From Chloroflexi bacterium RBG_16_68_14 (lineage in GTDB: Bacteria; Chloroflexota; Dehalococcoidia; DSTF01; RBG-16-68-14), in NCBI GenBank assembly GCA_001796995.1, contig MGOB01000058.1, positions 31,576 to 37,669 on the forward strand: a stretch of 6,094 nt of DNA, written 5' to 3'. Of the stretch, positions 1 to 5,299 are shown in pieces. A program made the position numbers and the translations under genes. The notes beneath the pieces are model-generated. The model saw only the letters and a list, made by a program, of their open reading frames with translations. It was not told where the DNA came from and did no database searches. Each line of letters begins with the position of its first letter. The first letter of the stretch is position 1.

Positions 1-1
1 G

Positions 2-430
2 GCCGCCTACTGGGCGACGACGCGGCTGGGCACGCGTGGCGCCTTCCTGGGCGCGCCGCTGCTTCTCGGCGCTGGCTATCTCCTGCTGGGCGCCTGGGAC
101 AACGTCTACGCCTTTGCTGCCTTCCCGCTCATCAGCTTCACTAGCAGCCTGCTCATGCCGCCGGCCACCGACTACCTGAACCAGCGCATCCCCAGCAACC
201 AGCGAGCCACCATCCTCTCGCTGCGGACGATGCTGATCAGCCTCAGCGCGGCGTTGCTCACGCCCGGCCTGGGCGTGGTGGCCGACCAGCTCTCGCTGCG
301 GGCGGTGTTCTGGGTCTCAGCCGCGGTAGTAGGCGTCCTGCTGCCCGTGGCGCTCGTCCTCTGGCTGCGCGCCGACCTGCGGGAGCACGAGCCCGCCTCC
401 CCGGTAGAGGCGGGAGCAGCGGCGCCCTAG
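2..430 (+). CDS. MFS transporter, C-terminal fragment (start lies left of the window)
   Basis: The open frame runs in from the left edge and gives 142 residues ending at a TAG. It is rich in Ala, Leu, Gly and Val and contains about four hydrophobic segments (roughly residues 13-31, 35-53, 74-92 and 100-122), as expected for the last helices of a 12-helix major facilitator. Between the second and third segments lies the polar loop NQRIPSNQRATILSL, which resembles the conserved cytoplasmic loop with Arg/Gln-Arg-Ala seen in many bacterial MFS drug or metabolite exporters. The tail after the last helix is short, charged and probably cytoplasmic. The protein should sit in the inner membrane. The substrate cannot be told from this fragment. 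A methionine at position 155 is internal, not the start, because the frame is open and membrane-like before it. It converges on the CaiB/BaiF gene and the stop codons overlap. Family assignment is fairly sure, function is not. Confidence 0.82.
   Translation, partial: AAYWATTRLGTRGAFLGAPLLLGAGYLLLGAWDNVYAFAAFPLISFTSSLLMPPATDYLNQRIPSNQRATILSLRTMLISLSAALLTPGLGVVADQLSLRAVFWVSAAVVGVLLPVALVLWLRADLREHEPASPVEAGAAAP
392..414. other. Stem-loop at the convergent gene ends, possible terminator without a U tract
   Basis: The arms CCCGCCTC (392-399) and GAGGCGGG (407-414) form a perfect 8-bp G+C-rich stem with a 7-nt loop. It lies in the last codons of the MFS gene and 12 nt past the stop of the CaiB/BaiF gene on the other strand. 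The position suits a transcript end for the - strand gene, but neither strand has a T run after the stem, so this is not a classical intrinsic terminator. Chance in G+C-rich coding DNA is possible. Confidence 0.3.
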
Positions 431-1599
431 GCGACCGCGCCGCGCTCACGCAGGGCAGAGATGCCGTCAGCGTCGTAGCCCAGGGACGAGAGCACCTCGT
501 CGGTATGCTGGCCGGGCGCCGGCGCCGGCGTGCGGACGGCCCCCGGCGTCTCCGAGAGCTTGGTGGCCACGCCCACCTGCTTCACGCGACCGGCCTGGGG
601 GTGCTCCACCTCCACCACCATGCCCCGGGCCAGGTTGTGGGGGTCCTGGAGCGCCTCGTCCAGCGAGTAGACCGGCGCGACGCAGATGTCGGTCTGCTTG
701 AGGAGCTCGAACCACTCGTCGCGGGTCTTGGCCCTGAACTGCTCGCGGAAGTGGGCGAAGATCTCGTCTCGCTTCTCGACGTCGTGCTGGTGGGGGATGA
801 AGTCCTCCCGGCCCATGACACGGCAGAGGTTGGCCCAGAAGTGGGGCTCCAGGCTGCCCAAGCTGATCCAGCCGCCATCGGCACACCGATAGACGTTGTA
901 GAAAGGCGCGCTGCCGTTGAGGACGGTGCGGCCGGCCTCCGGCACGTGGCCGGTGGAGAAGTAACCGCTGATGGTCATGGCCAGCAGGTAGAGCACGCCG
1001 TCGGACATGGCGATGTCCAGGTACTGGCCCCGACCGGTGCGCTCCCGCGCGTGGAGGGCGGCCAGGACGGCGTAGGCGGCGTGGAGGCCGCCGGCGGCGA
1101 AGTCGGCGATGATGTTCAGGGGAATCGTCGGGGGCCCCGACGGGTCGGGGCCGATCATGCCCAGCGCCCCGCCGATGGAGATGTAGTTGATGTCGTGCCC
1201 CACCAAGCCGGCGTAGGGGCCGGTCTGGCCGTAGCCGGAGAGGGAGCAGTAGACCAGGCGCGGGTTCTTCTCGCGCAGCGTGTTGTAGTCTACGCCCAGG
1301 CGCTGGACGACGCCCGGCCGGAAGCCCTCCACTACCACGTCGGCCGATTCCGCCAGGCGGTAGAAGACCTGGCGCGCCTCGTCGTCCCGCAGGTTGAGGA
1401 TGATGCTCCGCTTGTTCCGCCCCAGGGCGTTGTACGCCTCGATGCCGCGACCGATGCCCGGCCCCTGCCCGGCCCGGCTGTCCGGCGGCGGCTCGATGAG
1501 GAGCACATCGGCGCCCAGGTCGGCCAGCAGCATGGTGCAGAAGGGGCCGGGCGCCAGGCGCGAGAGATCGAGGATACGGATGTCGTCCAGGGGCATCAT
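427..1599 (-). CDS. CaiB/BaiF family protein, probable alpha-methylacyl-CoA racemase (or class III CoA-transferase)
   Basis: The protein of 390 residues has the usual size and layout of the CaiB/BaiF superfamily: an N-terminal LSRLAPGPFCTMLLADLGADV segment (12-32), KRSIILNL (63-70) and a GYGQTGPYAGLVGHD stretch (122-136). The known racemase residues of mycobacterial MCR (His126, Asp156, Glu241) have matching counterparts here: His135 in GHDINYIS, Asp166 in IIADFAAGG and Glu251 in GSLEPHF. This favours interconversion of (2R)- and (2S)-methylacyl-CoA in branched-chain acyl or sterol side-chain catabolism; CoA transfer between acids is the alternative. The protein is cytosolic, with no signal peptide. 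I chose ATG at 1599 (a second ATG follows directly) because the family N-terminus starts there and GAGGAGG lies about 11 nt upstream. The frame stays open up to 1731, but those 44 extra residues are not family-like. The stop overlaps that of the MFS gene. Confidence 0.85.
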   Translation of the reverse strand: MMPLDDIRILDLSRLAPGPFCTMLLADLGADVLLIEPPPDSRAGQGPGIGRGIEAYNALGRNKRSIILNLRDDEARQVFYRLAESADVVVEGFRPGVVQRLGVDYNTLREKNPRLVYCSLSGYGQTGPYAGLVGHDINYISIGGALGMIGPDPSGPPTIPLNIIADFAAGGLHAAYAVLAALHARERTGRGQYLDIAMSDGVLYLLAMTISGYFSTGHVPEAGRTVLNGSAPFYNVYRCADGGWISLGSLEPHFWANLCRVMGREDFIPHQHDVEKRDEIFAHFREQFRAKTRDEWFELLKQTDICVAPVYSLDEALQDPHNLARGMVVEVEHPQAGRVKQVGVATKLSETPGAVRTPAPAPGQHTDEVLSSLGYDADGISALRERGAVA

Positions 1600-1787
1600 A
1601 GGGCCAGCTTCCTCCTCGATAAGTGTGCGGATAGCAGGATAGCGCCGCCGGAGTGGGGGCGCCATCTCGCGCGCAAGGTCATGGTGGCCTGCGCTACGGG
1701 GAGCCCCGGTCCCGGACGCGATGTCTTGCAAAAGGGCCGGACAGACCTGAAGGTCTGTCCCTACGAGGCCACTGTCAGGGTTGGGGA
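1600..1787. other. Intergenic gap between the 7Fe ferredoxin and the CaiB/BaiF gene
   Basis: This 188-bp gap lies between two - strand genes. It holds the Shine-Dalgarno-like GAGGAGG for the CaiB/BaiF gene, a small CGGGG/CCCCG inverted repeat (1697-1708) and the strong palindrome described separately. I see no convincing -35/-10 pair on the - strand; TATCC occurs twice near 1631-1645 but without a matching -35. The CaiB/BaiF gene is therefore either read from an unrecognised promoter or by read-through from the ferredoxin operon. Confidence 0.5.
1739..1760. repeat. Perfect 22-nt palindrome, REP-like element or terminator
   Basis: The arms GGACAGACCT (1739-1748) and AGGTCTGTCC (1751-1760) are perfect reverse complements around a GA loop, followed by CTACG. 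Short palindromes of this form, flanked by CTAC/GTAG, resemble dispersed REP-type repeats between genes in some G+C-rich bacteria; that resemblance is from memory. The element sits 28 nt past the stop of the 7Fe ferredoxin. Read on the - strand, the stem is followed after GGCCC by TTTT, so it may also end the ferredoxin transcript. No second copy is present in this window. Confidence 0.6.
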
Positions 1788-2078
1788 TCAGTGCCGCTCC
1801 GTGCGCGTTCGGAAGGCCCGCCGCTCCTCATCCGTCTTCGCTGCGAAGTAGTCCCGGTTCTTCTGGGTAAAGTCCCGCCACTCCTCCGGCACGTCCTCCT
1901 CGTAGAAGATGGCCTCCACCGGACAGACGGGAACGCAGGCCTCGCAGTCGATGCAGATGTCCGGGTCGATGTAGTACTGCTCGTCGTCCTCCGCGGAGTG
2001 AATGCAGTCGACCGGGCAGACGTCGACGCAGGAGGCGTCCTTCACGCCGATGCACGGCTGGGTGATGATGTAGGCCAT
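1788..2078 (-). CDS. 7Fe ferredoxin ([3Fe-4S][4Fe-4S]), Thermus-type
   Basis: The 96-residue protein is a small acidic soluble electron carrier. Cysteines fall at 9, 17, 21 and 25, then 42, 45, 48 and 52. By comparison with Azotobacter FdI and Thermus ferredoxin, C9, C17 and C52 should bind a [3Fe-4S] cluster and C21, C42, C45 and C48 a [4Fe-4S] cluster, with C25 free. The position that would complete a second CxxC (residue 12) is Val, which supports 7Fe rather than 8Fe. The N-terminus, with QPCIGVKD and then CVDVCPVDC, closely resembles Thermus ferredoxin as I recall it, as does the VPEEW segment at 63-67. I chose ATG at 2078 because the cluster fold begins there and GAGGAG lies 7 nt upstream; the open frame extends to 2171 but with non-family sequence overlapping the neighbour. 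It starts 4 nt after the 2Fe-2S gene ends, so the two are almost surely co-transcribed. The redox partner is unknown. Confidence 0.93.
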   Translation of the reverse strand: MAYIITQPCIGVKDASCVDVCPVDCIHSAEDDEQYYIDPDICIDCEACVPVCPVEAIFYEEDVPEEWRDFTQKNRDYFAAKTDEERRAFRTRTERH

Positions 2079-2082
2079 CTCG

Positions 2083-2439
2083 CTACTCCTCGCCCTCCGC
2101 GAGGCCCAGCGAAGATGGGGACAGCGCGAAGGGGAGGCGCACGCCCGGCTTCTCCACGTCAACATCGCCACCGTGCACCCTAGCCTGGCAGGCCAGCCGC
2201 ACCGGCTGCTCCAGCACCTGGCGCCCCCGCTCCTCGACCAGCACCCGCTCCTCCGTGCGGCCGCGAGGCGAGAGGTGCTCCATGCCGCGCAGCACCAGGC
2301 AGGCGCAGGTGGTACAGCGGCCCTCGCCGCCGCAGGTGGTGGGCCAGTAGTAGCCCTGGGCCTGGGCGGCGGCCATGATCGTCGCCCCCTCGGGCGCCTC
2401 GATCTCGACGTTCAGCGGTCGAATGGTAAGTTTCGGCAT
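2083..2439 (-). CDS. 2Fe-2S ferredoxin
   Basis: The 118-residue protein has the beta-grasp 2Fe-2S pattern: an N-terminal beta hairpin (KLTIRPLNVEIEAPEGATIM), a helix (22-29), then C36-x5-C42-x2-C45 in TTCGGEGRCTTC and a late C84 in LACQARV. The x5 spacing between the first two cysteines matches adrenodoxin-like and CGGxGxCxxC ferredoxins rather than plant-type ones, which have x4. C47 is an extra cysteine next to the cluster loop. The acidic tail after about residue 104 adds no recognised domain. It is a cytosolic electron carrier; the partner enzyme cannot be named. ATG at 2439 fits the family start, although no good Shine-Dalgarno is visible, so the message may be leaderless or weakly initiated. 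It is the first gene of a two-gene ferredoxin operon and diverges from the malic enzyme gene. Confidence 0.9.
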   Translation of the reverse strand: MPKLTIRPLNVEIEAPEGATIMAAAQAQGYYWPTTCGGEGRCTTCACLVLRGMEHLSPRGRTEERVLVEERGRQVLEQPVRLACQARVHGGDVDVEKPGVRLPFALSPSSLGLAEGEE

Positions 2440-2478
2440 GCCACGGGACCCAGCCCGACGGACGCGGGCGATCCCTCA

Positions 2479-2504
2479 GTTTAGCATACGTTTTGTTACT
2501 AAAC
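2479..2504. promoter_or_regulatory. A+T-rich inverted repeat, candidate operator or promoter of the ferredoxin operon
   Basis: GTTTAG (2479-2484) and CTAAAC (2499-2504) are perfect inverted arms separated by 14 bp, in an A+T-rich island that stands out sharply from the surrounding sequence. It lies 40-65 bp before the ferredoxin start. On the - strand it contains TATGCT and TAAACT, either of which could serve as a -10, but no good -35 goes with them. The symmetry suggests a dimeric regulator site; I do not recognise the regulator. Confidence 0.4.
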
Positions 2505-2550
2505 ACCGCCGTCCCACCCCCGATCTCCGGCCCGCCATCGAGCGGTACGC

Positions 2551-2578
2551 TTGGCCCCAAGCGCCAATTCGCTATACT
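2551..2578 (+). promoter_or_regulatory. Sigma70-like promoter of the malic enzyme gene, with overlapping palindromes
   Basis: TTGGCC (2551-2556) and TATACT (2573-2578) are spaced by 16 bp and lie about 37 bp before the start codon. The -10 is embedded in a perfect 13-nt palindrome, GCTATA-C-TATAGC (2571-2583). The -35 overlaps GCTTGG-CC-CCAAGC (2549-2562). Either palindrome could be an operator, or the match could be partly chance. A strong ribosome-binding site, AAGGAG (2602-2607), follows at 7 nt from the ATG. Confidence 0.6.
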
Positions 2579-2614
2579 ATAGCCGCTGCTCATTTCCCCG
2601 AAAGGAGTCGTTCC

Positions 2615-4072
2615 ATGGCCCGTCGTTCCGGCGCTGCCGAGGGGTTCGTCCCCGTCGCCACCTACAGCATCAGCATTCGCGCCCAGTATCCGAACAAGCC
2701 CGGCATGCTCGGCCGCATCGCTACCACCATCGGCGAGGCCGGTGGCGACATCGGCGCCGTGGACATCGTGCGCACCGATCGCTCCACCATCGTGCGCGAC
2801 ATCTCCATCGCCGTTCGGGACGACGAGCACGGGCGCTGCATTCGGGACGCGCTGGTCCGGCTCAAAGGGGTCACCATCCGCCGGGTCACCGACCCCGTGT
2901 TCCTGGCCCACGACGGGGGCAAGATCGAGATCCACAACAAGACCACGGTGAGCAGCCGGGGCGACCTTTCGCGGGTGTACACGCCCGGGGTGGCACGGGT
3001 CTGCCTGGCCATCAAGGAGAAGCCGGAGGCGGCCTGGAGCCTGACTATCAAGAAGAACACCGTGGCGGTGGTCACCGACGGCACGGCGGTGCTCGGCCTG
3101 GGCGACATCGGCCCCCTGGCCGCCCTCCCCGTCATGGAGGGCAAGGCGATGCTCTTCAAGGAGTTCGGTGGGGTGGACGCCTGGCCCATCTGCCTGGACA
3201 CCAAGGACAGCGACGAGATCGTCGCCACGGTGAAGTACATCGCGCCGGCCTTCGGGGGCATCAACCTGGAGGACATCTCCGCCCCCCGCTGCTTCGAGAT
3301 CGAGGAGCGGCTGAAGCGGGAGCTGGACATCCCCGTCTTCCACGACGACCAGCACGGTACCGCCGTCGTTGTCCTGGGGGCGCTGCTCAACGCCGTCAAG
3401 ATCGTGAAGAAGGAGATCCCGAACCTGAGAGTCGTCATCTCCGGCGTGGGCGCGGCCGGCGTCGCCTGTACCAAGATCTTCCTCTCCGTCGGGATCACCC
3501 ACATCATCGGCTGCGACAGCCGGGGCATCGTCTATCGAGGCCGCAAGGAGGGGATGAACCCGGTCAAGGAATGGTTCGCCGAGCACACCAATCCGGAGAA
3601 CCGGACCGGCACCCTGAGCGACGCCATGGCGGGCGCCGACCTCTTCCTGGGCGTCTCCCGCCCGAACCTGCTGACGCCGGAAGACCTGAAGAAGATGAAC
3701 AAGGACTCCATCGTGTTCGCACTCGCCAACCCGGACCCGGAGATCCGGCCGGAGGAGGCGCTGCCCTACGTGCGGGTGATGGCCACCGGCCGCTCCGACT
3801 ACGCCAACCAGATCAACAACGTCCTCTGCTTCCCCGGCCTCTTCCGGGGCGTCCTGGACGCCCGCGCCTGGGACATCAACGAGCCGATGAAGGTGGCCGC
3901 CGCCCACGCCATCGCCGACTCCGTGGGCAAGAGCGAGCTGAGCGACGAATACATCATCCCCTCCGTCTTCAACCGCGCGGTCTTCCAGCGGGTGGCCCGC
4001 GCCGCGGCCGAGGCGGCCTACGAATCGGGCGCCGCCGAACGTCACCGCAAGGTGCACCCGGTCTACATCTAG
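2615..4072 (+). CDS. Malic enzyme with N-terminal ACT domain (malate to pyruvate + CO2)
   Basis: The 485-residue protein combines an ACT regulatory domain (about 16-92, with KPGMLGRIATTIGEAGGDIGAVDI) and a full bacterial malic enzyme. Expected catalytic parts are present: Tyr122 in VYTPGVA, Lys177 in MEGKAM, metal ligands Glu219-Asp220 in NLEDI and Asp244/245 in HDDQHGTA. A Rossmann GxGxxG (277-282) is followed by Asp301 at the end of the next strand, which favours NAD over NADP (inference). ANPDPE (371-376) and QINNVLCFPG (399-408) complete the active site. It decarboxylates L-malate to pyruvate in the cytosol and feeds pyruvate metabolism or anaplerosis; the ACT domain probably senses an amino acid or other small ligand. 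The ATG at 2615 follows AAGGAG at 7 nt and fits the family; the frame is open upstream to 2375 but would overlap the ferredoxin gene. No key residue is missing. Confidence 0.95.
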   Translation: MARRSGAAEGFVPVATYSISIRAQYPNKPGMLGRIATTIGEAGGDIGAVDIVRTDRSTIVRDISIAVRDDEHGRCIRDALVRLKGVTIRRVTDPVFLAHDGGKIEIHNKTTVSSRGDLSRVYTPGVARVCLAIKEKPEAAWSLTIKKNTVAVVTDGTAVLGLGDIGPLAALPVMEGKAMLFKEFGGVDAWPICLDTKDSDEIVATVKYIAPAFGGINLEDISAPRCFEIEERLKRELDIPVFHDDQHGTAVVVLGALLNAVKIVKKEIPNLRVVISGVGAAGVACTKIFLSVGITHIIGCDSRGIVYRGRKEGMNPVKEWFAEHTNPENRTGTLSDAMAGADLFLGVSRPNLLTPEDLKKMNKDSIVFALANPDPEIRPEEALPYVRVMATGRSDYANQINNVLCFPGLFRGVLDARAWDINEPMKVAAAHAIADSVGKSELSDEYIIPSVFNRAVFQRVARAAAEAAYESGAAERHRKVHPVYI

Positions 4073-4096
4073 GCGAGCGCGAGGCCGGTCTGCAGA

Positions 4097-5107
4097 TCAG
4101 GAGCGCGCCGTCACCCCGTAGAGCGGCTCCAGAGGCATGAGCCTGGTGGCCCCTACCTGACTGAACCCACTTCCCTCCAGCTGGCCAGTGAGTTCTTGGA
4201 GCTCAGGCAGCGCCGCGCAGCCGACGGTGGACCGTAGGGCTAGATCGAAGTCGAGCGCGGCCAGCGTCTTCCCCCGCATCATCGACGTGAGCGCCAGCGT
4301 GCCGTGAGGAGCCAGCCACGACCTGAGCCGTCGGAAGAGATCGGGCCGCTCTTCGGGCGCGAAGTAGTAGACGTTCTGGTGGAGGGTGATGAGGTCGAAG
4401 GGCCCGCTCACGTCCGCCGGCGGATTGCGGATGTCTCCGACAACCACGGCAAACCGGTCGCTGATCCCCCAGCTCTGGAGGTTGGCCAGCGCCTGCTCGA
4501 CCACCGACTCCTGCAGGTCGATGGCCACGCCCGTCACTCTCGCGTTCGCCTCCGCCGCGTAGCGGAGGTAGATGCCCGATCCGCAGCCGATCTCCAGCAG
4601 CCGCACCGGCCTGTCCGCCCCGACGACCGCCCTGACGAAGCTGGCGATAAAGGGCTCCGAGACCCGGGACGACCTGGCGATCATCGTGCCGGTCTTTTCG
4701 AGATAGGCGCCCAGCGGGGCGCCTCGCAGACGTTCGGCCAGGTGCTGATAGACCGACCCGTGGTAGGTGAGGAGCTCCTGGATCATCGCCGCCAGCGGGT
4801 CGCCGTCGTCATGGAGTAGCGCCCGGGAGCGCCGGCCCTGGATGGCATAGCGACCTTCCCTCCTGGAGAGCTCCTTGAGAGCAACCCCCAGGTCCAGCGC
4901 GACCTCAAGGAGATCGGTACGCTGGACCCGGAGCCTCTCGAACAGGTCCTCCCTGGAGGCCGGAGAGCGGAGCGCCTCCAGCAGCCCCGATTCCCAGGCG
5001 AAGGAGAGGAACTGCAGCCTGAGGAATGGCTCCACGTCCCGGAGAAGCTGCCAGCGCGCCCACAGATGGGGCAGGCGGAGAACCGTGAGGAGTGCTCTGA
5101 CGTTCAT
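4097..5107 (-). CDS. Class I SAM-dependent methyltransferase with winged-helix-like N-terminal domain, substrate unknown
   Basis: The 336-residue protein has a helical N-terminal part (about 25-100: FLRLQFLSFAWESGLLEAL, then SREDLFERLRVQRTDLLEVALDLGVALKEL) that resembles the winged-helix/dimerisation domain of small-molecule O-methyltransferases. A Rossmann methyltransferase domain follows: motif I EIGCGSGIY (172-180), acidic Asp197 at the end of beta 2 (GVAID), Asp225 in VVGDIRNPP and the motif around DLITLHQNVYYF (238-249). It transfers a methyl group from SAM; the acceptor cannot be told. ATG at 5107 begins the family-like sequence, but has no clear Shine-Dalgarno; an in-frame GTG at 5128 is an alternative start. 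The frame stays open to 5521, yet that part is the antisense of the EF-G-like gene and not credible. It converges with the malic enzyme, leaving 24 bp between stops, with no visible terminator. Confidence 0.8.
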   Translation of the reverse strand: MNVRALLTVLRLPHLWARWQLLRDVEPFLRLQFLSFAWESGLLEALRSPASREDLFERLRVQRTDLLEVALDLGVALKELSRREGRYAIQGRRSRALLHDDGDPLAAMIQELLTYHGSVYQHLAERLRGAPLGAYLEKTGTMIARSSRVSEPFIASFVRAVVGADRPVRLLEIGCGSGIYLRYAAEANARVTGVAIDLQESVVEQALANLQSWGISDRFAVVVGDIRNPPADVSGPFDLITLHQNVYYFAPEERPDLFRRLRSWLAPHGTLALTSMMRGKTLAALDFDLALRSTVGCAALPELQELTGQLEGSGFSQVGATRLMPLEPLYGVTARS

Positions 5108-5299
5108 CGCCGTGCCGAGTCCAGCCACCAAACTAGCACGGAAGGCTCCCCCGCGGGAAGCGCCGTGCCTGGACGAGCGCGCCGTCTTGCTCCCCTCCAG
5201 GGGCTTAGGTACAATCGCACTCGACCGCTTCCGGAGTGACCACGCCTGTTCGCCGAGCAGCGGCCCTTCATTGGAACCCACCGCAGGAGCCACCGCTGT
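5108..5299. other. Divergent intergenic region between the methyltransferase and the EF-G-like gene
   Basis: These 192 bp separate two divergent starts. On the + strand they hold the promoter listed separately and an AGGAG (5285-5289) 10 nt before the EF-G-like ATG. The leader also has CACTC (5218-5222) and GAGTG (5234-5238), which could form a weak hairpin at the 5' end of the message. On the - strand I see only a poor promoter candidate for the methyltransferase (TTCCCG, 18 bp, TAGTTT). No small gene or RNA is recognisable. Confidence 0.5.
5187..5215 (+). promoter_or_regulatory. Sigma70-like promoter of the EF-G-like gene
   Basis: TTGCTC (5187-5192) and TACAAT (5210-5215) have the ideal 17-bp spacing and point at the EF-G-like gene, predicting a leader of roughly 75-80 nt. 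The spacer contains an inverted repeat, CCCCT-CC-AGGGG (5192-5203). That could bind a regulator, but a 5-bp arm made mostly of C and G is also easily chance here. Confidence 0.6.

Noticed and set aside
1600..1731. A 44-residue N-terminal extension of the CaiB/BaiF protein
   Set aside because: The sequence is Arg/Pro-rich, not family-like, and the ribosome-binding site and conserved N-terminus both point to 1599.
505..1851. A 448-codon open frame on the + strand across the CaiB/BaiF gene
   Set aside because: It mirrors the codons of a conserved - strand gene, shows low-complexity Val/Gly/Asp/Ala content and no family motif, and runs into the ferredoxin gene.
2180..4057. A very long open frame (about 625 codons) on the - strand across the malic enzyme gene
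   Set aside because: It is antisense to a gene with full family conservation, is repetitive in Gly, Val, Asp and His, and has no recognisable domain; it comes from the high G+C third positions of the real gene.
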